A stretch of DNA of 7,708 bases from Hyphomicrobiales bacterium (GCA_025362535.1 JANYGE010000097.1:1-7708), one strand, 5' to 3'; positions 1 through 7,401 are shown, counted from the stretch's first letter. Notes: generated by a model from the letters alone, not told the origin. Numbers and translations are program-made.

Positions 1-352
1 CGATGCAGGTATCAGGGTTGATGAGCACAATACCATCTTCGGCGCGCTTATAGGATGCGCCTGTCGGGCAGACGGTGACGCAGGCTGGTTCTTCGCAATG
101 CAGGCAAGAGCGTGGGAAATTTACGATGCGGCTGTCGTCCCTGCCCTGCTCCTTCACTTCATAACCATGAATGCGGTTGAACCACGGGCCAGATGGATCA
201 GCACCATAAGGATCAGTATCGGTGAGAGGGCCTGAGTCACCCTGCGCATTCCATTCCTTGCAAGAGGTGGCGCAAGCTTGGCACCCCACGCAAGTGTCGA
301 GATCAATGACGAGGCCGAGCTTTTTGGTGGTGGTGAGTGGGAGGGATGTCAT
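1..352 (-). CDS. soeB: Sulfite dehydrogenase Fe-S subunit SoeB (partial, C-terminus beyond left edge)
   Basis: This is the N-terminal 117 residues of a DmsB/PsrB-type electron-transfer subunit that would carry electrons from the molybdenum subunit SoeA to a membrane anchor. The ATG is at 352-350 and the frame stays open to the edge. Visible ferredoxin cysteines are C21, C24, C27 and C31 (CVGCQACATSC), then C83, C86, C91 and C95 (CLHCEEPACVTVCP), and C116 opens a third cluster motif. Between them lies an insert with DPYGADPSGPWFNRIH, which I recall as typical of SoeB proteins. There is no signal peptide, consistent with a cytoplasmic enzyme. The gene starts 70 bases after the soeA stop. A GGAAGGG Shine-Dalgarno at 368-362 lies 9 bases before the ATG and overlaps the palindromic repeat. 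The Fe-S subunit assignment is very secure; SoeB rather than another CISM family member rests on the SoeA partner and remembered similarity. Confidence 0.82.
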   Translation of the reverse strand, partial: MTSLPLTTTKKLGLVIDLDTCVGCQACATSCKEWNAQGDSGPLTDTDPYGADPSGPWFNRIHGYEVKEQGRDDSRIVNFPRSCLHCEEPACVTVCPTGASYKRAEDGIVLINPDTCI

Positions 353-358
353 GCGTGG

Positions 359-421
359 CCACCCTTCCTTCTCCCCTTGCGGGAGAAGGTGGCGCGAAGC
401 GACGGATGAGCGGGTGGGTGG
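359..421. repeat. Palindromic alphaproteobacterial intergenic repeat (REP-like) between soeA and soeB
   Basis: The element fills almost the whole 70-base junction. It contains a perfect 9-bp stem (367-375 with 381-389, CCTTCTCCC against GGGAGAAGG) around a 5-base loop, then a small CGC-GAA-GCG hairpin at 393-401. Its ends can also pair: CCACCC at 359-364 with GGGTGG at either 412-417 or 416-421. The combination of a CTTCTCCC...GGGAGAAG palindrome beside CGCTTCGCG and a CTCATCCG stretch matches a dispersed intergenic repeat that I know from rhizobial and related genomes. Only one copy lies in this window, so its repeated nature is recalled rather than seen. On the soeB mRNA it would form a folded leader directly before the start codon. 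Confidence 0.7.
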
Positions 422-422
422 T

Positions 423-3230
423 TCATTTCGCCCTCTTCAATTTTTTAAAACTCATAAACTGTGGCGCGCTCTCTGGATTTTGATCAGCGGCTTTCTCAAT
501 GCGCACGCGCAAATCATACCATGCGGCCTGACCGGTGATCGGATCACTGTTCGAATAGCGATAGCCGCCTTCACGTTCCGGCAGGAGATCGCTGATTAAA
601 TGATTGAGCAGGAATCCTTTTTTGGCTTCAGGTGCATCGGGATTTAATCCCCAAGCACCGGAGCGTTTGCCAATGGCATTCCAGGTCCACACTGTATCTT
701 CGTTCTGACCATCTAATAATTTGGCTTGGCCTTTGATGCGGCCATGATGCGAAATCACATCAACCCAATCTCCTTCGGCAATGCCAAGTTTCGCAGCGCG
801 GTTTTTGTGAATGTAAAGCCAGTTGCGACCCAGAATTTGACGGAGCCACGAGTTCTGTGACCCCCAAGAATGATACATGGCCATGGGGCGCTGGGTTATC
901 GCATGCATGGGGAATTCAGCTTCATCCACCATGCTGCCTTCGAAGGGTGCATACCAAAACGGGATCGGATCAAAATAAGTTTCAATGCGAATTTTATGGT
1001 GATCAGGCGGCTGCACTTTGCCGTGACCACGTGCCGACAGGCGAAACCTCTGCAAGGTTTCCGAATAGACATGGTGGATGATCGGTTCGGGGCGCGGCAG
1101 GAAGCCAAAGAAAGTTGCCCAATCCAAATAATCCCAATTCACATGGCGATAATATTTCATGTTGTCAGGTAGTTCTTGGAACCAATATGAGCCGTTATCG
1201 ATATAGGCCTGCAACTGATTGGGGTTCACCGCACCCCGCCCTGCCGCTTTGCCATCCTTGCCACGGAAACCTGCCAAAGGCCCAAGACCGGGTGCGCGCT
1301 CATGGTTCACCATATAATCGGGATAGCCGCCGGGATAGCGCGGCTTGCCCTCCGAGTTGGTCATGCCGGGCAGGCCGAGCCTTGCGCCCAAATCAAGCAA
1401 CACAGTTTGGAAGGCCCGCACATCACGGTCGGGTTCCACTACAGGTTGGCGAATTGAATCAGCCGGACCATCAGCCTCGGAAATCGGGCGGTCCAGCATT
1501 GAGATGCAATCCCAGCGCTCAAGATAGGTTGTGTCTGGCAAAATCAGATCCGCGTAATGCACCATCTCGCTGGCATAGGCATCGGAGTAGATGATTTTTG
1601 GAATGACATATTCGCCGTCAGCGCGCTTACTCGTAAGCGCTTTCATGGTATCCGGCACATTCATGGCGGAGTTCCAGCTCATATTGGCCATATACATAAA
1701 GAGCACATCGATATTATAGGGGTCACCCTTGACGGCATTGTTGATGACCATATGCATCATACCATGGGCTGAGAGTGGCGCATCCCAGGAATAGGCTTTG
1801 TCGATACGCTGCGGGATGCCCTGCTCATCGACCAGCAAATCCTCCGGACTGGTGACAAATCCTAGCGGCGGGCCGGGCAATGGTGTGTTGGGTTTCACCT
1901 GGCCCGGCTTTCCAGCAGGCTTCACATTAGGGGGAATGGATTTTGGGAACGGTGGCTTGTAGCGCGAGCCGCCCGGCACATCGATGGTGCCCAGCATGAT
2001 CTGCAAAATGTGAATGGTGCGGCAAGTGTGGAAACCATTGGCATGGGCGCTGATGCCGCGCATCGCATGCATGGCCACGGGGCGGCCAATGGTTTTTTCG
2101 TGGCGGCGGCCTTGATAATCCGTCCACGGAATATCGAGTTCAACTGTATCTTCGAAAGCCGTATGCGCAAGCTCAGAGGCGATGCGGCGGATGGTGTCGG
2201 CGGATACGCCACAGCGTTCAGCAACTCCATCAGGTGAGTATTCCTCGGCGGTAAAACGTTCCGCAATCAGCGTGAAAGATGTCACCACTTTGCGGCCATC
2301 ATCCAGCGTGAAACGACCCATCAATTTTGGAGTGGCATCGGAAGTATTAGCAACCACAGCACGGTTGATGTGATGATCCCACACCAATGGATTGCCAGCG
2401 GCATTGCGGGCGATGAGGCCATCATCAGCGCCACCCTTGTTTTCAATCACCAGCCAAGATGAATTGGTGTAGCGTGCCAAATAATCGCCATCAATTTTTT
2501 GCGCATGTAGCAGCTCATGAATCAGGGCTGAGACAAAGAGACCATCCGTGCCCGGACGAATGCCAATCCATTCATCAGCAATTGCCGAGTAACCGGTTTT
2601 CACCGGATTGATCGAAACAATCTTGGTGCCTCGTGCTTTGAGCTTTCCTAAGCCTGCCTTGATCGGGTTAGAGCCATGATCTTCAGCTACACCGAAGAGC
2701 AGAAAATATTTTGTATGCTTCCAATCGGGTTCACCAAATTCCCAGAAGGAACCGCCATAAGTATAAAGCCCCGCTGCTGCCATGTTCACCGAACAAAAAC
2801 CGCCATGGGCTGCATAATTGGGTGTGCCAAATTGTGAGGCCCACCAGCCAGTGAGGCCTTGGCTTTGATCGCGGCCCGTGAAGAATGCGAGCTTGGCAGG
2901 ATTATTATTGCGGGTTTCCGAAAGCCACAGTGTTGCAGTGCGCAACGCCTCTTCCCATTCGATTTCGCGAAACTCACCCGAGCCACGCTCACCCACACGG
3001 ATCAAGGGTTTTGACAAGCGTGCGGGAGAATAATGCTGCTTGATGCCGGATGCACCCTTGCCGCAGATAATACCTTTGTTCACGGGGTGGTCGCGGTTGC
3101 CATCAATATAAGTAACGCGGCCATCTTTCAAATGCACTTTGATGCCGCAACGGCAGGCGCACATGTAACATGTGGTGGTTTTAATTTCATCCCAGTTTTT
3201 CGGAGACGTATTGATTTGTGGTTGGGCCAT
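423..3230 (-). CDS. soeA: Sulfite dehydrogenase molybdopterin catalytic subunit SoeA
   Basis: A 935-residue catalytic subunit of the DMSO-reductase (CISM) superfamily, predicted to oxidise sulfite to sulfate in the cytoplasm with a bis-MGD molybdenum centre. The N-terminus carries a [4Fe-4S] motif with C21, C24, C28 and C56, followed by the usual K58. The molybdopterin oxidoreductase core follows, with C146 in HGGFCSVN at the position where this superfamily places its Cys/Ser/Sec molybdenum ligand. The C-terminal dinucleotide-binding domain runs from about residue 775 (MHAITQRP) to about 915 (SNSDPITGQAAWYD). There is no twin-arginine signal, which separates it from periplasmic PsrA/PhsA/NapA and agrees with cytoplasmic SoeA; the length also fits. 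The ATG at 3230-3228 has AAGG at 3241-3238, 7 bases upstream. It lies 44 bases after the permease stop, and soeB follows. Less likely alternatives are another cytoplasmic CISM oxidoreductase such as a formate-dehydrogenase-like enzyme. Confidence 0.82.
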   Translation of the reverse strand: MAQPQINTSPKNWDEIKTTTCYMCACRCGIKVHLKDGRVTYIDGNRDHPVNKGIICGKGASGIKQHYSPARLSKPLIRVGERGSGEFREIEWEEALRTATLWLSETRNNNPAKLAFFTGRDQSQGLTGWWASQFGTPNYAAHGGFCSVNMAAAGLYTYGGSFWEFGEPDWKHTKYFLLFGVAEDHGSNPIKAGLGKLKARGTKIVSINPVKTGYSAIADEWIGIRPGTDGLFVSALIHELLHAQKIDGDYLARYTNSSWLVIENKGGADDGLIARNAAGNPLVWDHHINRAVVANTSDATPKLMGRFTLDDGRKVVTSFTLIAERFTAEEYSPDGVAERCGVSADTIRRIASELAHTAFEDTVELDIPWTDYQGRRHEKTIGRPVAMHAMRGISAHANGFHTCRTIHILQIMLGTIDVPGGSRYKPPFPKSIPPNVKPAGKPGQVKPNTPLPGPPLGFVTSPEDLLVDEQGIPQRIDKAYSWDAPLSAHGMMHMVINNAVKGDPYNIDVLFMYMANMSWNSAMNVPDTMKALTSKRADGEYVIPKIIYSDAYASEMVHYADLILPDTTYLERWDCISMLDRPISEADGPADSIRQPVVEPDRDVRAFQTVLLDLGARLGLPGMTNSEGKPRYPGGYPDYMVNHERAPGLGPLAGFRGKDGKAAGRGAVNPNQLQAYIDNGSYWFQELPDNMKYYRHVNWDYLDWATFFGFLPRPEPIIHHVYSETLQRFRLSARGHGKVQPPDHHKIRIETYFDPIPFWYAPFEGSMVDEAEFPMHAITQRPMAMYHSWGSQNSWLRQILGRNWLYIHKNRAAKLGIAEGDWVDVISHHGRIKGQAKLLDGQNEDTVWTWNAIGKRSGAWGLNPDAPEAKKGFLLNHLISDLLPEREGGYRYSNSDPITGQAAWYDLRVRIEKAADQNPESAPQFMSFKKLKRAK

Positions 3231-3237
3231 GGCCTTA

Positions 3238-3241
3238 CCTT
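3238..3241 (-). promoter_or_regulatory. Ribosome-binding site of soeA
   Basis: AAGG lies 7 bases upstream of the soeA ATG. The 44-base gap after the permease gene (3231-3274) holds this site and otherwise only a weak 4-bp CGAG/CTCG inverted repeat. I see no promoter or T-tract there, which favours read-through from the permease gene. Confidence 0.55.
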
Positions 3242-3274
3242 AGCCGAGTCTCAGCCTCGCACCATAGCCCAGAG

Positions 3275-4216
3275 TTAGTGGGGCACAGGTGCCAGAGTGC
3301 GGGTGCGACTGTGATCCATGATCAGCATAAAGAGGCCAGCGCCGATCACTACGGTAGCACCCAGCCAAGTGTAGAAATCCGGGAAATCGTTGAACACGAA
3401 GATGCCGAATAGCACGGCCCAGATCATCGCCGTATATTCAAACGGGGCTACGAAATTGGCTTCGGCATTTTGATAGGCGCTGATGAAGGCGGTGGCACTT
3501 ACGGCGGAGAAGATGCCAAGCAGAACCAGTTGCACAATTTCCGAACTGCCCGGCCATTGAAAGGCTTTGGTGAGGGATGGCATGGCATCTGTGCCCGCAT
3601 AACCCGTGGCATAGACGACTGCGCCAATGATGACAGCCGCTATGATGTAAAATAAGTTCTGCCAATTCGAAATGACAATCGGGGAGACAGTTTGCGAAAT
3701 GTGACGCGACATCATTTGGCCTAAGGCATAGCCAAAGGCCGAATAAAGAGCGAGCAGCGAGGCTGGCTGAAATGTCGATGCGCCGGGGCGCAGGGTGATC
3801 ACCACGCCGATAAAACCGATGGCGATGGCCAGCCAGCGATAGAGCGGAACTTTTTCACCCAAGCCTTTGCCCACCATGGCAGCCATAAAAAACGGCATGG
3901 TGAAATAAATTGCCACAGCATTAGCCAGGGGCATCACCGCGATGGCCAGCACAAAGGAGAAGTAAGCCGTGCATAAAATGAAAGAGCGCAACAGAACAAG
4001 GCCAAGCAGGGGCGTGTTCAAGGCTTTGAAGCCAACACCGCGCGCTTGCCAGAACAATAGAAATGGGATGGCCATGAGGCCGCGAAAGGCTATGGTTTCA
4101 TAGGCCGGAAATGTGCCCGTCATATATTTCACAATCGCATCTTGTGATGTCGCTAAACCCACCGCGAGTGTGATGAAGGCAATGGCCTTCAGCTTGTGTT
4201 GCTGCCTTGCGATCAC
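3275..4216 (-). CDS. DMT-superfamily EamA permease, substrate unknown
   Basis: A 313-residue inner-membrane protein with about ten hydrophobic helices in two EamA halves, roughly residues 10-142 and 152-301. Typical features are FRGLMAIPFLLFW in the first half and FVAPFEYTAMIWAVLFGIFVF (about 255-275) in the second, followed by a short polar C-terminal tail. Such permeases move amino acids, metabolites or vitamins in or out; the substrate cannot be read from sequence. The start is a GTG at 4216-4214 which overlaps the regulator stop codon as GTGA, so translation is probably coupled; only a weak GAAGA lies upstream. No better ATG exists near the N-terminus. It ends 44 bases before soeA with no convincing terminator between. 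The pairing suggests that the MocR-type protein controls this permease, and possibly soe, in response to a related compound. Confidence 0.88.
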   Translation of the reverse strand: MIARQQHKLKAIAFITLAVGLATSQDAIVKYMTGTFPAYETIAFRGLMAIPFLLFWQARGVGFKALNTPLLGLVLLRSFILCTAYFSFVLAIAVMPLANAVAIYFTMPFFMAAMVGKGLGEKVPLYRWLAIAIGFIGVVITLRPGASTFQPASLLALYSAFGYALGQMMSRHISQTVSPIVISNWQNLFYIIAAVIIGAVVYATGYAGTDAMPSLTKAFQWPGSSEIVQLVLLGIFSAVSATAFISAYQNAEANFVAPFEYTAMIWAVLFGIFVFNDFPDFYTWLGATVVIGAGLFMLIMDHSRTRTLAPVPH

Positions 4217-5688
4217 GACAGATTCTTCATAATTTCTGCGAGCAACTTCACACCGGGTTCAATTTTCTTTTCTTCGATGGATGAAAATGCAAGGCGGAAA
4301 TAATTTTTCGGTTGAGGCGACACGCCAAAATTTATCCGGCCCGGTTCAATCAAAATGCTTTTTTCGGCGGCGGCTTTGGCCAGTTTTTCTGTGTCAAGTT
4401 TGGCTGGCCCTTTTACCCAGAAGCTGGTGCCGCCGAAAGACGGAATGCGGGCGGAACTTGGGAAATGGGTTTCCAAGGCCTTGCCCATAATTTCCCACCT
4501 GGTGCGGTAAGCTTTATGCAAACGCCGGATGAGCGTGTCGTGATGGCCGAGTGAGAGAAATAGCGCGGCCGTGCGTTGATTGTTATTGGGCGCATGGCGC
4601 ACCATCAGGCGACGCAAGGCGCGGGCTTCGGCTATGAGAGCTTTGGGGGCCACCATGAAACCGAGGCGCAGGCCGGGGAACAGGGTTTTTGAAAGCGAGC
4701 CAATGTAGATCACTCTGCCCTCATCATCGAGTGATTTGAGCGCTGGGCATGGTTCGTTTACATAATTGGTTTCGAACTCATAATCATCTTCAATAATGAT
4801 GAAATTCTTTTCCGATGCCTTCTTGAGAAGCGCCATGCGGCGCTCAAGCGGCATTGTCACAGTGGTGGGGAATTGATGGCTTGGTGTGGTGAAAACAATA
4901 TCGGCTGAGTCCAGAGCTGGGCTGAGCACCAGGCCTTTTTCATCGACGGGAGCAAAGGCCACATTGTCGGTTGCCAATTTGAAAATGTTGCGCATGTCTG
5001 GATAGCCGGGCTCTTCCATGGCGATGCGGGTGGATTTATCGACGAGTAAACTGGTCAAGAGATAGAGGGCATTTTGCGCGCCCAGCGTGATGAGGATTTC
5101 ATCATCGCCAGCCATGATGCCCCGGCGCGGCAGAATGCGGCGGCGGATTTGCTCAACCAACAAGGGATCATCCATAGCGGAGGTATCATTGGTCCAAGCG
5201 CCAAACCATTTTTTGCCAAGCGCTTGTCTGGTGCAATCGCGCCATTCAGCGAGAGGAAAAAGTGTGTGATCAACTTGGCCGTAAATGAAGGGATAAGTGT
5301 AATCCTGCCAATCTAAGGGCTTCACCGTGTTTTCTTGCAAGGCCGGGCGCAGTTTTACCTTTGCGGCCCAATCCAAGCCTGCCGAGGCTGCTGCCGATTT
5401 GCTATTGGCAGCTCGGGGTTTCACCATCGTATCTTCAATAGCTTTATCAGAAACATAATAGCCGCTGCGCTCTTTGGCGAGCAGATAACCATCATCAAGC
5501 AGGCCCTGATAGGCGAGCACCACCGTATTGCGCGAGACACCGAGGGTCTTTGCCATTTTGCGGGTTGATGGAATGGGTTCGGAGCGATCAAGTTTGCGAT
5601 CAAGGATCGCTGAAACCAAAGCTTCACGAATTTGGGATTGCAGAGACGCATATTCTCCGCGTTTGATATGAATAAGCCAGTCGCGCAT
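4213..5688 (-). CDS. MocR-family transcriptional regulator (GntR winged helix fused to PLP aminotransferase-like domain)
   Basis: A 491-residue regulator, normal length for MocR/GabR/TauR/PdxR proteins. Residues about 12-80 form a GntR-type winged helix, with the recognition region PSTRKMAKTLGVSRNTVVLAY and the wing GYLLAKERSGYYVS. A linker of about 40 residues leads to a fold-type I aminotransferase-like domain. Its PLP-site residues look intact: K334 in SLSKTLFPGLRLGF is the Schiff-base lysine, D301-D302-Y303 matches the GabR D279/Y281 region by spacing, and R465 in YFRLAF matches the carboxylate-binding arginine. It should therefore bind PLP and sense an amino compound as an external aldimine. 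The ATG at 5688-5686 has no Shine-Dalgarno. The stop overlaps the permease GTG by four bases. TauR (taurine), GabR and PdxR are possible analogues; nearby soe genes make a sulfonate ligand attractive but unproven. Confidence 0.92.
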   Translation of the reverse strand: MRDWLIHIKRGEYASLQSQIREALVSAILDRKLDRSEPIPSTRKMAKTLGVSRNTVVLAYQGLLDDGYLLAKERSGYYVSDKAIEDTMVKPRAANSKSAAASAGLDWAAKVKLRPALQENTVKPLDWQDYTYPFIYGQVDHTLFPLAEWRDCTRQALGKKWFGAWTNDTSAMDDPLLVEQIRRRILPRRGIMAGDDEILITLGAQNALYLLTSLLVDKSTRIAMEEPGYPDMRNIFKLATDNVAFAPVDEKGLVLSPALDSADIVFTTPSHQFPTTVTMPLERRMALLKKASEKNFIIIEDDYEFETNYVNEPCPALKSLDDEGRVIYIGSLSKTLFPGLRLGFMVAPKALIAEARALRRLMVRHAPNNNQRTAALFLSLGHHDTLIRRLHKAYRTRWEIMGKALETHFPSSARIPSFGGTSFWVKGPAKLDTEKLAKAAAEKSILIEPGRINFGVSPQPKNYFRLAFSSIEEKKIEPGVKLLAEIMKNLS

Positions 5689-5694
5689 GGGCGC

Positions 5695-5723
5695 GCTATA
5701 GCATTGGCCCTATCGTGGGTCCA
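5695..5723 (-). promoter_or_regulatory. Putative promoter of the regulator-permease(-soe) operon, near-leaderless
   Basis: TGGACC (5723-5718) and TATAGC (5700-5695) are separated by 17 bases and each match four of six bases of the sigma-70 consensus. The -10 ends only 6 bases before the ATG, so transcription would begin at or next to the start codon. This fits the absence of a ribosome-binding site. Two CCAAT/ATTGG copies (5703-5707 and 5730-5734, 27 bp apart) flank the -35 region and could be half-sites for a MocR dimer. Assigned by eye only. Confidence 0.35.
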
Positions 5724-5733
5724 GAGGGGATTG

Positions 5734-5762
5734 GAGCCGCCGCTTTCGGAGCGGCCCCGCTC
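5734..5762 (-). terminator. GC-rich hairpin just after the PhoX-like gene, possible terminator
   Basis: GCCGCT (5739-5744) pairs with AGCGGC (5750-5755) around a 5-base loop. An outer GAGC/GCTC pair (5734-5737 with 5759-5762) extends it across an uneven internal loop. It starts 4 bases after the PhoX-like stop codon, the usual place for a terminator. However, the transcript continues into CCAAUCCCC with no U-run, so intrinsic termination would be weak. It could instead protect the 3' end of the mRNA. Confidence 0.4.
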
Positions 5763-5765
5763 TAT

Positions 5766-7391
5766 TTACTTCGCAGCGTAGATGACTTCCCACAGCGTGT
5801 TATCGCCATGTTGTTGGGTGTAGAACATGCGCCAAGACTTATCGGCCAAGTTTGGAACTTTTGCACCCAGCAAACCAGCAACTGACGCATCGCCATCCGA
5901 AACATGGATACCGGTAATTTCATTGTCGCCGTCGTTTTGGTAGCCAGTATCTTTACCCGCGCTCAACGTGGAATCGATGGTTGCTGATGGGTCGCGGCCT
6001 TCAGCCAGAAAGCGAACAGGTTCATCGCCCTTTGAATAATCCATCTTCAAATTGAGCAGGTAGCCGCTATCCAATGCATTGCGTTTGCTATGCAGACCGT
6101 CGCCAGCATCTTCAACAACAAAAAGATCATCAGCTGAAGCAAATTGAATATTATCGAGGCCAGTGTGCGTAACAACACCACGATAGACAAGGCTCAATGT
6201 GCCCTCAGCAGCTGATGGGGAGGCTTGCACCAGCTTGAAGATGCCGCCAAAGCCGCCAAATTCTTCTTTGGCTTCAGTTTCGGCATTGGTATCGCCCGTT
6301 GCGGCAAAATAAAATTCGGTGAAATCGGTGCCGGGGCGGAACACGCCATTTTCAGGACGCTTCATTGGTGTTGCCATAGCAGCTTTTGCCAAAGCATTAA
6401 TTTTGAATGGGGTCGTGCCATCCTTGGCTGTATCATGCAGCAGCACCCACTTGGTTTTCATGCTGTTGCCATAGCTGTAAGTTTCTTTTTGAGCAGGTGC
6501 CAAGATGTCATCATCGGCTTTGCCGTCATGGAAAACGATGGGTTGGCCATCAGAAGCCAAAACTTGCAAGGCTTCGAGCTTGCCACCCTTCATGAGATCA
6601 GTTTTGTCTGCTGGAGTAAAGCGATAGACGAAGGAGTTTGGTTGCTTGGCGTGCTTGTTAACTTCACCCTTTTTGTCGTCTTCGTCTTCGACCAGCCAGA
6701 TATTGCCATCTTTGTCAGCCTGAACGCCTTCATAGGAACCAACGCCGATAATGCCGGAGAGATTGTCGACAGTTGAAGGATAGCTGGCTGTGGCTTGCCA
6801 CACGCCGCCCTCATCGCCTTCTTCGCTTGTGAACAACAATTTTTGAACGAAAGGATTATAGGTGCTGCCATCAATGAAAGGAATTGTTGCGCCAGTGGAA
6901 TCCTTATCAGCCATCAAGGTTACGCGGTGGGCTTCATCGGCATCAAGGTTTACGCGGGTGATATAGCCTTGTGCGTGATCATCAACGCTCGCACCACCTT
7001 CATGGCCTTGAAACACGAAATGTGTGCCGTAATTATAGGCGGCATCAGGGCCCTTTTGGCCTTCGAGCACGAGATAGGTGTTTTTGTCTGGCTCGGTTTT
7101 GCTGGCTTCAACATTGTGGCCTTTGGCTTGAACATCGCCTGCGGCAGGAACCATCGGACCATCATTGTTATAGCCAAAATGGCTGATCATCGCAGTGGGG
7201 ATTTCAACGGACATTTTGCCCACGGCCACGGCTTGTTGCGTGAATTCAGGAGAAAGAACTGACTCTTTCGCAACGCCATCTGCCTTTTCATTTGCGGCCG
7301 GCACTGATGTGATCTTCAGGCCATCAGCATGGGCTTGGCCGACAAACAGGGCGGCAACGCCCAGCAACAAACTCAGTCGAATCGTCTTCAT
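5766..7391 (-). CDS. Secreted PhoX/DUF839-family protein, cysteine-free, possible Ca-dependent phosphatase
   Basis: A 541-residue exported protein. The first 22 residues are a classical Sec signal peptide (MKTIR, hydrophobic core, AHA before D23), with no twin-arginine motif, whereas well-studied PhoX enzymes use Tat. The mature part is acidic and has blocks typical of the family: HFGYNNDGPMVPA at about 71, SYEGVQADKDGNIWLVEDE at about 219-237, FRPGTDFTEFYFAATGDT at about 351-368, LDNIQFASADDLFVVEDAGD at about 412-431, and DNEITGIHV plus YTQQHGDN near the end. These fit the beta-propeller that binds calcium in PhoX. No cysteine occurs anywhere, although Pseudomonas fluorescens PhoX uses a cysteine bridging two irons, so phosphatase activity is uncertain. 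The ATG at 7391 is chosen over 7403 because GGAG lies 6 bases before it. A Pho-box-like region precedes the gene. Confidence 0.8.
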   Translation of the reverse strand: MKTIRLSLLLGVAALFVGQAHADGLKITSVPAANEKADGVAKESVLSPEFTQQAVAVGKMSVEIPTAMISHFGYNNDGPMVPAAGDVQAKGHNVEASKTEPDKNTYLVLEGQKGPDAAYNYGTHFVFQGHEGGASVDDHAQGYITRVNLDADEAHRVTLMADKDSTGATIPFIDGSTYNPFVQKLLFTSEEGDEGGVWQATASYPSTVDNLSGIIGVGSYEGVQADKDGNIWLVEDEDDKKGEVNKHAKQPNSFVYRFTPADKTDLMKGGKLEALQVLASDGQPIVFHDGKADDDILAPAQKETYSYGNSMKTKWVLLHDTAKDGTTPFKINALAKAAMATPMKRPENGVFRPGTDFTEFYFAATGDTNAETEAKEEFGGFGGIFKLVQASPSAAEGTLSLVYRGVVTHTGLDNIQFASADDLFVVEDAGDGLHSKRNALDSGYLLNLKMDYSKGDEPVRFLAEGRDPSATIDSTLSAGKDTGYQNDGDNEITGIHVSDGDASVAGLLGAKVPNLADKSWRMFYTQQHGDNTLWEVIYAAK

Positions 7392-7397
7392 AGAAAT

Positions 7398-7401
7398 CTC
7401 C
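7398..7401 (-). promoter_or_regulatory. Ribosome-binding site that decides the PhoX-like start
   Basis: GGAG sits 6 bases before the ATG at 7391. It overlaps the in-frame ATG at 7403, which itself has no Shine-Dalgarno. Starting at 7391 also gives a signal peptide beginning MKTIR, the usual form. Confidence 0.75.

Noticed and set aside
222..599. Plus-strand 125-codon open frame crossing the soeA-soeB junction
   Set aside because: It is antisense to the well-supported soeB start and soeA end, runs through the palindromic repeat, and its translation has no recognisable domain.
1115..1594. Plus-strand 159-codon open frame inside soeA
   Set aside because: Antisense shadow of a gene with clear family motifs; the translation is rich in H, P, R and S as expected from an out-of-frame complement.
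6225..6776. Plus-strand 183-codon open frame inside the PhoX-like gene, rather hydrophobic
   Set aside because: It and the one at 6795-7262 are complements of the PhoX-like coding frame. Cysteine- and phenylalanine-rich composition reflects the reverse of acidic, lysine-rich codons, and there is no supporting start signal or domain.
6911..6959. Near-repeat ATCAAGGTT-(T)ACGCGG found twice about 30 bases apart
   Set aside because: It encodes RVNLDADE and RVTLMADK in the PhoX-like protein, is short and imperfect, and is better explained by similar beta-strand codons than by a DNA element.
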